A stretch of 64,000 bases of DNA from JAMXLO01 sp963812075. GTDB lineage: Bacteria; Pseudomonadota; Alphaproteobacteria; Acetobacterales; Acetobacteraceae. The stretch lies in the NCBI GenBank assembly GCA_963812075.1, contig CAWETN010000018.1, positions 124,001 to 188,000 of the forward strand. The letters are read 5' to 3'. Below are positions 46,442 through 56,395 of this stretch, in pieces (the first letter of the stretch is position 1; every line of letters begins with the position of its first letter). A model generated the notes under the pieces. The model saw only the letters and a list, made by a program, of their open reading frames with translations. It had not been told where the DNA came from and ran no database searches. A program made the position numbers and the translations under genes.

Positions 46442-47839
46442 ATGTCCCGTGCACTGATCGGCCGGACGATCCGCCGGCTGCGCACCGAGCGCCGCCTGAC
46501 GCAGCAGGCGCTGGCGGCGCGGCTCGGCATCTCCGCCAGCTATCTGAACCTGATCGAGCACGACCAGCGGGCGATCACTGCCTCGCTGCTGATCAAGCTG
46601 GGCGAAACGCTGGGCGTGGACCTGGCCACGCTGTCCGGCCGGTCAGAGCGTCAGCTGGAGGTGGCGCTGCGCGAGGCGTTCGCCGATCCGCTGCTGTCCG
46701 CCGATGCGGTGCCGGAGGGCGAGGTTGCGAACCTCGCCGCCACCACGCCGAACGCAGCGCGCGCGGTGCTGGCGCTGTATCGCGCCTGGCGCGTGGCGCG
46801 AGAGGACGCCGGCGGCATCGCGCTGCCGTCGGGGCGGCGGGTGCTGCTGCCGAACGAGGAGGCGCGCGATCTGTTCGATGACCGCGGCAACCATTTTCCC
46901 GCGCTGGAGGTAGCGGCCGAGGCACTGTTGGCCGAGCTGGGCGCCGCTCCGGCCGAGATGAACCACGCGATCGCCGAGCGCCTGCGCCGGACCCATGGGC
47001 TGACGGTGACGGTGCAGCCGCTGGAGGGCGCGCTGCGCCAGTACGACGCCACGGCGCGCCGGCTGACGTTGGCGGAGACGCTGCCGCGCGAGAGCCGCGG
47101 CTTCCACATGGCGTTCCAGCTGGCGCTGCTGGAGGCGCGCGAGGCGGTCGAGGCGGTGCTGGCCGATGCCGAGCCCTCGTCGGCGGAGGCCGGCATGCTG
47201 ATCCGGGTCGGGCTGCTCAACTACGTTGCCGGCGCGCTGCTGATGCCGTACGCGGCGTTCCTCGACGCGGCGCGCACGCTGCGCCACGACGTGGAGGCGC
47301 TGGCGGCGCGCTTCGGCGTGTCGTTCGAGCAGGCGTGCCATCGCCTCTCCACGCTGCAGCGGCAGGGTGCGCGCGGCGCGCCGTTCTTCTTCGTGCGCGT
47401 CGATCCGGCGGGGAACGTGTCGAAGCGGTTCTCGGCGGCGGGGTTTCCGTTCGCGCGGTACGGTGGGTCGTGCCCGCGCTGGGTGGTGCACACGGCGTTC
47501 TCGCAGCCGGGCGTGGTGCAGGTGCAGGTGGCGGAGCTGCCCGACGGCACCGCCTATGTCTGCTTCGCCCGTACCGTCACGCGGCCGGGGCGGTCGTGGG
47601 GCGACCCGCGCCCGACGCATGTCGTGGCGATGGGCTGCGGCGTCGCGCATGCGGACGCGGTGGCATATGCGGACGGGCTTGATCTCGAGCGGGCGAAGGT
47701 GGGCATCGGCCTGTCCTGCCGGCTGTGCGATCGCCCCGACTGTCGCAGCCGGGCGTTCCCGCCGCTGGAGCACCGGCTTTCGCTCGACCCGCAACTGGCG
47801 GGCGTGGCACCGTATCGGTTCGAAACCAAAAGGGCGTGA
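46442..47839 (+). CDS. XRE-family regulator of ScfR/RamB type (HTH, ImmA/IrrE-like, DUF2083)
   Basis: A 465-residue regulator. Residues 5-60 form the HTH (LIGRTIRRLRTERRLTQQAL, ISASYLNLIEHDQRAI). The middle part is an ImmA/IrrE-like DUF955 domain, but without a clear HExxH (FHMAFQLALLE instead). The C-terminal DUF2083 domain contains FVRVDPAGNVSKRFSAAGF, VVAMGCGVAHADAV and a Cys cluster LSCRLCDRPDCRSRAF. This matches short-chain acyl-CoA regulators such as RamB (glyoxylate cycle) and ScfR, in keeping with the divergent isocitrate lyase gene. Confidence 0.92.
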   Translation: MSRALIGRTIRRLRTERRLTQQALAARLGISASYLNLIEHDQRAITASLLIKLGETLGVDLATLSGRSERQLEVALREAFADPLLSADAVPEGEVANLAATTPNAARAVLALYRAWRVAREDAGGIALPSGRRVLLPNEEARDLFDDRGNHFPALEVAAEALLAELGAAPAEMNHAIAERLRRTHGLTVTVQPLEGALRQYDATARRLTLAETLPRESRGFHMAFQLALLEAREAVEAVLADAEPSSAEAGMLIRVGLLNYVAGALLMPYAAFLDAARTLRHDVEALAARFGVSFEQACHRLSTLQRQGARGAPFFFVRVDPAGNVSKRFSAAGFPFARYGGSCPRWVVHTAFSQPGVVQVQVAELPDGTAYVCFARTVTRPGRSWGDPRPTHVVAMGCGVAHADAVAYADGLDLERAKVGIGLSCRLCDRPDCRSRAFPPLEHRLSLDPQLAGVAPYRFETKRA

Positions 47840-48135
47840 TGCGGCCGCTGGATGAGGCGCTGGCCCATTGGCACAAGTGCTACATGCTGCTGGGCACCGC
47901 GGCGGGCACGCTGGTGGGGCTCGGTCGTCGCCTGCTGCCTGCTCGGTCTGGGCTACTACGGCATGGCGCTGCGCGACGCCTGGCGGGACGGCCTGCTGGC
48001 CAACCTTCCGTGGGACGACCGCGTCCGGTACGCCGCGCTGCCCGAACGTCTCCTACGCTGCTGGGGCTGCTGGTGGTCGGCAGCCACAACGCATGGGACC
48101 TCACCGTGTGGACGACGACGCGGCGGCGGGAGTGA
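47839..48135 (+). CDS. Small membrane protein, two compensating frameshifts
   Basis: The ATG overlaps the last base of the regulator stop. MRPLDEALAHWHKCYMLLGT begins a hydrophobic segment that changes frame near 47925 to VVACCLLGLGYYGMALRDAW and WDDRVRYAALPERLL, then back near 48045 to LLGLLVVGSHNAWDLTVWTT. Together this gives a protein of about 98 residues with one or two membrane helices. Unknown family. Confidence 0.5.
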   Translation: MRPLDEALAHWHKCYMLLGTAAGTLVGLGRRLLPARSGLLRHGAARRLAGRPAGQPSVGRPRPVRRAARTSPTLLGLLVVGSHNAWDLTVWTTTRRRE

Positions 48136-48189
48136 CCGCGGCGCCCAACGTGTGTATGGCGACGTCTCGCTATACACACTAGGCAAGCG

Positions 48190-48390
48190 ATGCGCACGAA
48201 CATCGAGATCGACGACAGGTTGCTGCGCGAAGCGATGAAGGCCACCGGCCAGACCACCAAGCGCGCCACGGTGGAAGAGGCACTGCGACGTGTGGTCAAG
48301 TTGCACCGGCAGCGGCGGGCGGGACGCAACCTGGCGGGCATCGGCTGGGAAGGCGACCTCGATGCGATGCGCCGCGACCTGCCTGAGTGA
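48190..48390 (+). CDS. vapB: VapB-type antitoxin
   Basis: A 66-residue antitoxin. MRTNIEIDDRLLREAMKATG and KRATVEEALRRVVKLHRQR form the ribbon-helix-helix DNA-binding part (VapB_antitoxin_2 type); the tail AGIGWEGDLDAMRRD is the toxin-binding segment with its typical G-W-E-G-DL pattern. The stop overlaps the toxin's GTG (GTGA). It should repress its own operon. A CACTAGGCAAGC block lies just upstream. Confidence 0.9.
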   Translation: MRTNIEIDDRLLREAMKATGQTTKRATVEEALRRVVKLHRQRRAGRNLAGIGWEGDLDAMRRDLPE

Positions 48391-48777
48391 TCGCGGTCGA
48401 CAGCTCGGTCTGGATCGCGCACTTCCGCAACGTCCATGTCGCGTCAGGTGGCGTTGCTGCGCTCGCTGTTCGGGCGCGAGGAGCTGCTGCTGGGCGACAT
48501 TGTCGTGCTCGAGGTGCTGCGCGGCGCACATGACGAGAGACAGGCGGTGCGTCTCGCGCGGGAGATGCGCAACTTCGATGTTGTGCCCATGCTGGGTAAC
48601 GACATCGCGGTGCAGGCGGCGAGGAACTTCCGCATCCTGCGATCCCGTGGGATCACCGTGCGTCCCGTGCGCGATCTGATCATCGGCGCTTACTGCATCG
48701 AGCATCGGATCCCGTTGCTGCACGATGACAGGGACTTTGACGCGATGCGGGAGCATCTCGGGCTTCGCGTGCCATGA
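48387..48777 (+). CDS. vapC: VapC-type PIN ribonuclease toxin (one frameshift)
   Basis: Starts at a GTG that overlaps the vapB stop: IAVDSSVWIAHFRN (first catalytic Asp). Near 48435 the frame changes and continues with SRQVALLRSLFGREELLLGD, VVLEVLRGAHDE (Glu), TVRPVRDLIIGAYCIEH (Asp) and PLLHDDRDFDAMREH (last Asp). All four PIN acidic residues are present. If real, the indel would inactivate the toxin at residue 16; a sequence error is equally possible. About 130 residues in total. Confidence 0.85.
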
Positions 48778-48840
48778 TGGCGCAGGCTTACCATTGCACG
48801 GTGCGCCCGCTATGCTCGCACGCCACGCGGAGGAGACACG

Positions 48841-49935
48841 ATGAAGATCACGCGAACCGAAACCACCATTCTGCGCATCCCGGAAGACGACCCGCTCGCC
48901 GACATGCCGGAGGACGTCAACCGGCTGCGCCCGGTCGTCATTCTCCGCATGCACACCGACAATGGACTGGAGGGTATAGGCATCACCCTGTACGGCGGCG
49001 CGATCACTGGCGCGCTGCGCCATGCGATCGACGAGTTATGCGAGCTCGTCGTCGGCGAAGATCCGATGCGGATCGAAGCAATCCTGCGTAAGCTCGGTGT
49101 TGCAGCCGGTGATAACTGTGGCTCCGGCATATACACGCTGGCGCTGTCGGCCATCGATGTCGCGCTGTGGGACATCAAGGCAAAGGCACTCGAGCTTCCG
49201 CTGTGGAAACTGCTGGGCGGCGCGCGCGACCGCGTTCCCACCTATGCGTCGGGCTCGCTGCGCCGCGGGCTGACCGATGCGCAGGCTGCCACGGCAGCGC
49301 GCCGGCTGGTGGACAAGGGCTTCGTCGAGATGAAGACGCAGATGGCGCTGCCCGGCAATCCGTCGCCGGCCGAGGAGGTGCGCCGCGCCCGCGTGGTGCG
49401 CGATGCGATCGGGCCGGACATCAAGCTGATGTGCGACATCAACCAGCGCTGGCGCGTCGAGCAGGCGATCGATATCGGGCATCGCGTCGCCGATGTCGGA
49501 CTGTTCTGGCTGGAGGACGTCACCACCTGCGACGACTACGAGGGACTGGCGCGGGTCAATGCGGCGCTGTCCACGCCGATCGCCGGCGGCGAGTATGTGT
49601 GGGGCATCGTGCCGTTCCGCAACATGATCGAGGCGCGGTCGGTGGACTACGTGATGATCGACCTGTGCCGGGTCGGCGGGATCACGCCGTGGCTGAAGGT
49701 CGCCGGCATGGCCGAGGCGTTCAACCTGCCGGTGGTGAGCCACGTGGTGCCGGAGATGCACCTGCATCTGATCGCCGCGGTGCCGAACGGGCTGACGGTG
49801 GAATACATGCCGTGGATGCTGAAGCTGTACGAGGAGACGCCGGTGATCGAGAAGGGGCAACTGGTGTTGCCGACCAAGCCGGGGCTCGGGCTGAAGTTCG
49901 ATGAGAAAGTGGTGGCGTCGTATCGGGCGGGGTGA
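48841..49935 (+). CDS. Mandelate racemase/muconate lactonizing enzyme family (enolase superfamily)
   Basis: A 364-residue acid-sugar dehydratase-like enzyme. The N-terminal capping domain is followed by a TIM barrel with metal ligands D199 (MCDIN), E225 (WLEDV) and E251 (GGE), a Lys in the second strand (EMKTQM, K165; the usual KxK reads KTQ), and the D274/H301 dyad (MIDLCRVGG, VVSHVVPEMH). The His-Asp dyad places it in the mandelate racemase subgroup, which dehydrates sugar acids or racemises 2-hydroxy acids. ATG 48841 has GGAGGAGA upstream. No neighbour clearly shares its pathway. Confidence 0.9.
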   Translation: MKITRTETTILRIPEDDPLADMPEDVNRLRPVVILRMHTDNGLEGIGITLYGGAITGALRHAIDELCELVVGEDPMRIEAILRKLGVAAGDNCGSGIYTLALSAIDVALWDIKAKALELPLWKLLGGARDRVPTYASGSLRRGLTDAQAATAARRLVDKGFVEMKTQMALPGNPSPAEEVRRARVVRDAIGPDIKLMCDINQRWRVEQAIDIGHRVADVGLFWLEDVTTCDDYEGLARVNAALSTPIAGGEYVWGIVPFRNMIEARSVDYVMIDLCRVGGITPWLKVAGMAEAFNLPVVSHVVPEMHLHLIAAVPNGLTVEYMPWMLKLYEETPVIEKGQLVLPTKPGLGLKFDEKVVASYRAG

Positions 49936-50032
49936 CGTCGGGCGCGCGCCGCTCGCCGGCGCCGCCATCAATGGCATGAGCAGTGCGCACTGGTGATCGT
50001 GCCAAGGCCGGCGTCGGCGATATCCAGGCACA

Positions 50033-51572
50033 TCACCGCGCGGCGAGGAAGCGCAGCGCGCGGATACCCGGAAGGAAAAAATAGGCGCCGCCGCGCACGG
50101 TGACGAACCGCGGAAGCCCGGTTATCCGACGGTTCGGCCCGAAGGGCTGCGGCAGGCTGAAGCCATCGGTGGGCTGCGTCGCCGGAAACGGCTGGCGATT
50201 GCCGAGCAGGGGATCGGACTCGCCGTCCATCGCATTGAACCGGGCATTCACGATCCACGCGTTCTGGATGAACTCGAACTGCCGCGCGATGTTGGCATTG
50301 AGGCACAGGAAGTGGACTCCCGCGCGGGCCGGCGACGCGAATCGCCGTAGGGGCGCCCGCGCCGGATGATCCGGTGGAACCTGCTCGACGAGATCAGGTC
50401 ATCGCGCGGGCTGGCGCGCTTCAGGCCCAGCATGCGAAGCAGCTGCTGCGGCAGGCCTTGCCTGCCGCCCGGCAGGTCGGCGGTCCGCGGATTGGCACGG
50501 CGGATATGGGCGCCAAACGGACAGGCCAGCCCGTCGGAGTCGCCGTCGAAGCTGAAGCGGTTCTGGCGGATATCGCCGGCGTCGGGACCCGTGCCACGCA
50601 TCTCGGTCAGCAGCGGGGTAATCAGGGGATCGCCGCTGGCGAGGCGTCGGCCCACCATCGCCTCCGCAAGACTGAGGCCGTCATCCAGCGGGGATGCACT
50701 GCGGACGAAGTGCCAGAAGCCGGCGACATCCTGCTCGAGGTGACGGAACACGAGATAGGAGCCGTTGCGCCCGAGATCGCGCCAGCCGGGGGCATCCTCC
50801 GCCGTGGGCAGGACGTTCTGCGCGTCGAGCGCGGCATCGAGCAATGGCCGCTGGGTCATGAGGCCATACTCGTTCGCGTAGCCGAGAAGGAATTCGCCCG
50901 GAGCAATCAGATTGCCGTATTCGAGTTCTCCGTCGGGTCCTGGGCTTCGCTGGGCGCGCCAGTCGATCTCCGGTTGGCTGATGCCGTCGACGAAGCCGAA
51001 AGGCTCGCGCCGTGGCTGGCCTTCGCTGGGCGCCCTGGCGGTGTCGAGGACCCGAAGGATCTCGAAGCCTGCGGCGAGGTCCGCCGTCACCGTCTGCTGG
51101 AATGCCGCAATGCCGTCTGCTTCGGCGTAGAGCATCACCAGGACATCCGGCGTCCGTGCCGGCGCGCCGCCCCACTCCCAGCAGGACGGGGCGTTGTCCC
51201 CGATGTCGCCGAGCCGACGCGAGCGCCCCTCGGTGTCATCACCTTCCGTTGCCATGCCGAGACGGAATTCGCGCGGAAAGGCGTGCAGCGAGCCGTCCTG
51301 GAACAGGCTTTCCGGCGCTCCCAGCTGCCTGATGCCTGATGCCGTGACGGCAACCTGCAGTGCGTGCGCGATATGTGCGCCGAAATCGGCTGCGTGGGTC
51401 ACGCGATAGTCGAGCCTGGCAGCGTCCGGCGCTCGGCGACCGCGGCGAGCCAGGCCTTGGCTGCACCCGGATCGGTGATCCGCAGCAGCAGAAAGACCGC
51501 CGCGTCGAGCCGGCCATAACCGGAGCGGAGGATGCCCTGGATGTCCTGATATTCGCTGACGGGCTGAGCCAT
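50033..51572 (-). CDS. DyP-type peroxidase (two frameshifts)
   Basis: From ATG 51572: VSEYQDIQGILRSGYGRLDA, then after a change near 51405 THAADFGAHIAHALQVAV and the key heme segment REPFGFVDGISQPEIDW (GxxDG, catalytic Asp). Further on are GSYLVFRHLEQDVAGFWHFV, CPFGAHIRRANPR (proximal His region) and, after a change near 50337, AMDGESDPLLGNRQPF. The protein is about 510 residues, the long class of dye-decolourising peroxidases. The gene starts 8 bp after the stop of the unknown membrane protein, so both form one unit. No signal peptide was seen. Confidence 0.85.
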
Positions 51573-51580
51573 GATGCGCG

Positions 51581-52964
51581 CTATATCTCTGAGAGCCATT
51601 GGCGGATTTCGCTGTCCGTCATGGTCCTGCGCTCGCAAACCTTGCCGGATCCGCGTGTTGCGGGCGATGTCGACGAGAGACAATCCCGGGTAGGCCTTGT
51701 ACCAGACCTCGGTCGGCCAGGGAGTGGCGGCGCTGCACGTTCTTGAAATCCTGCTCGTGCTGCGCGCCGCCCCAGAGCAGGAAGTGCGTCTGCGGATAAC
51801 CGAGGCCCTGGCCGAACGTCAGATTGAGTCCGAACGAAACCTTGTTGACGAAGTCGTCCATGTAGCTTTCGGCGCTGCCGTCGTAGTTGCTGACGAACAG
51901 GCCTCGGCGCTTGCCGTCGAGGAAGATCCAGTGGGCGAAATGGATCGTCTTGATCCTCGCCAGGTTGCCGCGCGGATACAGGATAGGGGTCGCGAGGTCG
52001 ACGGCCCACCAGACGACGGTGGTCGTCCAGCGTGCGAACCACCCTGGCCTGAACGCGCCCATCGCGGTGTACTGATTGGTGACGTCGTGGTCCTGCAGAG
52101 CGCCCAGCGCCGCCAGATGCCGGTCGCTTGGCGCCGTCGGCGGGCTCTGCACGTCGGGTGCCCTGGTTTCATGCCGGCGCAGACAGACCAGAAAGGCCGC
52201 CGCCGCGGCAGCGAGGACGAGAACCACCGCGACGTAGACCGAAAGCGCCGCCCGCGCGGACAGCACCAGGACAGGCAGCGCAACGATCAGGACCGCGCCT
52301 GCCGCAGCCAGGCCATAGAGCACTTGCCGGATACGCCAGCCAATGGGCGTCGGTGCCGGTGGCGTCAGCCGTGGTCCCTTCTCGGCAACCGCGCGAACGA
52401 GAGCGGCGCGGATCTGCTGGGGCTCGATGCCTGGCACTGATCGGCGGACGCATCGTCGGACAGATACGCGGCAAGGTGATCGGCCAGCGCCAGGTGCAGC
52501 CTTGCCTCTTCCTTGATCTGGCGCACCGTCCGTCCGATCCAGTTGACGTAGCTCGCGGCGGGCCTGACGGAATGCTGGCGCATCCACTGCAGAAGATCGC
52601 TGTTCGGATCGAACCCGACGCAGTAGGCGAAGATCGTGCGCAGCCCGTCTGCGGCTCGTTCAGCCAACTGCGGCGAGCATCGCGTGCGGCCGAGCCATCG
52701 CACTCGCCAAGGAAGGCCAGATAGACGGGAGCGTCGCGGAACTCGGCGTCCGGTCCGTAGACGCTGAGATCGCCGAGCGTGGCATCGTCGAGAATGACGA
52801 AGCGCGCGAAATGCAGCGTATCGAACATGCCGAACGGCACCAGCGGGTTGTCCGGGTCTTGCCATGCCGGGCAGGTCATTCATCGTCGACAGCAGCCGGC
52901 GCAGTTCGGCTTTCCGGTCGCACACGATCGGGGCTGCAACGATGAACGAGGATTGCGGCGTCAT
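51581..52964 (-). CDS. DyP-associated membrane protein, unknown function (about five frameshifts)
   Basis: Pieces in order: IVAAPIVCDRKAELRRLLST, then FGMFDTLHFARFVILDDATL and VYLAFLGECDG; TIFAYCVGFDP with ASYVNWIGRTVRQIKEEA; two adjacent membrane helices (VLYGLAAAGAVLIVALPVLV and VYVAVVLVLAAAAAAFLVCL); then RIKTIHFAHWIFLDGKRRGL, SNYDGSAESYMDDFVNKVSF and TRIR near the end. Both halves repeat an 'xHFARxVxLDD' motif, which points to an internal duplication around the membrane helices. I recognise it as the usual neighbour of long DyP peroxidases, but no function is assigned. Breaks near 52860, 52680, 52435, 51700 and 51640. Confidence 0.65.
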
Positions 52965-53107
52965 GGCTGCCGTCAGCCGACCGGGCCACTGGCGGATCGT
53001 CCGGCCATGGCGCCGGGTGGGCGAGCGATGTCACGGGCCATCAAGCTTCTCCACTGACCGGTCTCTGCCGGCACACCTCGCTTATAGTGCTTTCCGCTGC
53101 CGGTGCC

Positions 53108-53816
<709 letters not shown>

Positions 53817-53827
<11 letters not shown>

Positions 53828-54554
53828 GGTAGATCTCCCGCGTGCGCGGATGCTGCACCACCTCGGCGCGCGTGCCCTCGACGACGACGCGGCCGAAATG
53901 CAGCACGGTGATGCGCTCGGCGAACTCGAGCGCCACGTCCATGTCGTGCTCGATCATCACGATGGTGACGTCGCGCGGGATGCCGGCGATCAGCGCCAGC
54001 ACGTCGCGTCGCTCCTCGACCGACAGGCCGGCGAAGGGCTCGTCCAGCAGCAGCACCCTGGGGTTCTGCGCCAGCGCCATGGCGATCTCGACGCGGCGCC
54101 GCTCGCCGTACGAGGTCTGCGCCACGGGGCGGTCCGCGAGATGGTCGAGCCCGACGCGCGCTAGCGTCGCGTGCGCCGCCTCCAAAAGGTCGCGTCGGCG
54201 GTCGAGCCGCACGAACGGATTCCAGCGCAGGCGCGACAGCCCGAGCAGCGACAGCATCACGTTGCGCGCCAGCGTCTCGCCGGGGAACAGCGTGATGATC
54301 TGGTAGGTGCGCGCCAGCCCCAGATGCGCGCGCCGGCGCGTCGCGACGCGGGTCAGGTCGCGCTCGAACAGCAGCACCTGGCCGGAATCCACCCGAAGCT
54401 CGCCGGTGATCAGGTTGAACAGCGTGGTCTTGCCGGCGCCGTTCGGGCCGATGATCAGCCGGCGCTCGCCGGGCTCCACCGCCAGGTCGACGGCCGAGGT
54501 GACGCGCAGGCCGCCGAACGCCTTGTTCAGATCGCGCAGCTCGAGCGCGGTCAT
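53817..54554 (-). CDS. livG: Branched-chain amino acid-type ABC transporter ATP-binding protein LivG
   Basis: A 245-residue ABC ATPase: Walker A IGPNGAGKTTLFNLITG, LGLARTYQIITLFPGETLAR, the signature TSYGERRRVEIAMAL (SYGE in place of the canonical LSGGQ, usual in this branch as SYGEQR) and Walker B VLLLDEPFAGL. ATG 54554 forms ATGA with the livM stop. Second-to-last gene of the operon. Confidence 0.95.
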
Positions 54555-55525
54555 CGGCTGCTTTCGCGGCGCAGGACCGGCGGCGGCTGCGGTCGCAGCA
54601 GCGAGACCGCCCAACGCCACAGGCGCACCGTGCCCGGCACCAGCCCCTCGGGCATGAACATCACGATGACCACGAAGATCGCGCCGAGTACGAAGTTCCA
54701 GCGCTCGATATAGGCGCTGGCGATGTCCTTCATGACGATGACCAGCACCGCACCGGCGATCGGACCCAGCAGGGTTGCGGTACCGCCGGCGATCACCATC
54801 AGCAGCGCCTCGGCCGAGGCGCTCAGCGCCACCGTCTGCGGGCTGACGAACTGGTTGTAGTAGAGGTACAGCAGCCCGGCGACGCCGCTCCAGAAGCCGG
54901 AGAACAGGAAGGCGAGGAAGCGCGTCAGCCACACGTTGTAGCCCAGCGCGGTCATGCGCCGCGGCTGGTCGCGCGTGCCGCGCAGCGCGGCGCCGAACGG
55001 CGAGGCGACGAAGATCGCCATCGCGGCCACCGCGACCAGGAATACGACCAGCGTCGCCCAGTAGAATCCGTCGGCCGATACCAGCGACAGGCCGAACGGG
55101 CTGGGGCGTGCGGTGATCGACACGCCGTTGTCGCCGTTGGTCAGACTGATCCAGCGATAGGCGATGCCCCAGACGATCTGTCCCAGCGCCACGGTGATCA
55201 TCACGAAGCCAAGACCGGTGCCGCGCAGCGCCAGCACCGCGAACACCGCGGTGGCTGCCACGGTGACCAGCAGCGCGCCGACATCCGCGACCAGGTGGGA
55301 GTGTCCGGCGTTGATCAGCGTCGCACCGGCATAGGCGGCGATGCCGAACAGGCCGGCATGGCCGAGCGTCACCAGCCCGGCGTAGCCCACCAGCACGTTC
55401 AGCCCAAGCGCCAGCACCGCGAAGATCAGCATCTGCGCGGCGACGTTGACGTAGTAGCTGTTGCCGACCCAGTAGGGCAGCGTCGCCAGCGCCAGCACGG
55501 CGAGGCCGATCGCGATGCGCCTCAC
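54551..55525 (-). CDS. livM: Branched-chain amino acid-type ABC permease LivM
   Basis: A 324-residue permease with about ten hydrophobic segments. It carries the LivM signature ALGLNVLVGYAGLVTLGHAG near residues 40-60 and the cytoplasmic EAA-like loop (RMTALGYNVWLTRFLAFLFS) late in the protein. The 5' end overlaps the livH stop by 4 bp and the 3' end overlaps livG, so the membrane and ATPase genes are coupled. Confidence 0.94.
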   Translation of the reverse strand: MRRIAIGLAVLALATLPYWVGNSYYVNVAAQMLIFAVLALGLNVLVGYAGLVTLGHAGLFGIAAYAGATLINAGHSHLVADVGALLVTVAATAVFAVLALRGTGLGFVMITVALGQIVWGIAYRWISLTNGDNGVSITARPSPFGLSLVSADGFYWATLVVFLVAVAAMAIFVASPFGAALRGTRDQPRRMTALGYNVWLTRFLAFLFSGFWSGVAGLLYLYYNQFVSPQTVALSASAEALLMVIAGGTATLLGPIAGAVLVIVMKDIASAYIERWNFVLGAIFVVIVMFMPEGLVPGTVRLWRWAVSLLRPQPPPVLRRESSR

Positions 55526-56382
55526 AGCGTGACCCGGCCGAACAGGCCCTGCGGTCGCAGCACCAGCACGACGAGCATCGGCAGGAACAGGATGACGTAG
55601 GCCAGTTCGGGGAACACGGCCTGGCCGAAATTGTACAGGAAGCCGACCACGAAGCTGCCCACCAGCGAGCCGATCAGCCGGCCGGTGCCGCCCAGGATCA
55701 CCACCACCAGCGCGAGCGGCAGCATGTCCTGATCGAGCCCGGGATACACCGACAGGATCGGGCCGCCGATCACGCCGGCGAATCCGGCGAGGCCGGCACC
55801 GAGGGCGAACACGATGGTGAACAGGTGCGATACGCGGATGCCGACCACCCGCGCCATCGCCGGATCATCCACCGCGGCCCGGATCATCGCGCCCAGCCTG
55901 GTGCGGTCGAGCAGCAGCCACAGCGCCGCGGCGATCAGCGTGGCGATCACGATGATCGCCAGCCGGTAGGTGGGAAACGCCAGGCCCAGGAGCCGTGTCG
56001 CGCCGCGCAGGGCGGGCGGCGTCTCCACCGAGATCGGATCGCCGCCCCACTGCATCAGGCAGAAATCGGCGACCATGAACGACAGGCCCAGCGTCACCAG
56101 CACCTGCGCGAGTTCCGCGCCTACCAGCCGGCGCAGCACGAAGCGCTCGATCACCGCGCCGAACAGCGCGACGCCGAGTGCGGCGATCAGCGCCGACGGC
56201 CAGAAGCCGAAGCCCAGCGCGATGCAGGTGACACCGAGATACGCACCCAGCATGAACATCGAGCCGTGCGTCAGGTTGGGGATGCGCATCAAGCCGAAGA
56301 TCAGCGAAAAACCCGCCGACAGCAGGAACAGCAGACCGCCCAGCGTCACGCTGTTGACGGACAGGATCAGCCAGAGCGTCAC
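55522..56382 (-). CDS. livH: Branched-chain amino acid-type ABC permease LivH
   Basis: A 286-residue permease. It shows SVTLGGLLFLLSAGFSLIFG-like N-terminus (with the FGLMRIPNLTHGSMFMLGAY motif typical of LivH) and the conserved late loop ARVVGIRVSHLFTIVFALGA. Gene order substrate-binding protein, LivH, LivM, LivG, LivF is the standard HAAT layout. The start is 13 bp after the livK stop. Confidence 0.94.
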   Translation of the reverse strand: MTLWLILSVNSVTLGGLLFLLSAGFSLIFGLMRIPNLTHGSMFMLGAYLGVTCIALGFGFWPSALIAALGVALFGAVIERFVLRRLVGAELAQVLVTLGLSFMVADFCLMQWGGDPISVETPPALRGATRLLGLAFPTYRLAIIVIATLIAAALWLLLDRTRLGAMIRAAVDDPAMARVVGIRVSHLFTIVFALGAGLAGFAGVIGGPILSVYPGLDQDMLPLALVVVILGGTGRLIGSLVGSFVVGFLYNFGQAVFPELAYVILFLPMLVVLVLRPQGLFGRVTL

Positions 56383-56395
56383 GACGGAGGGTGCG

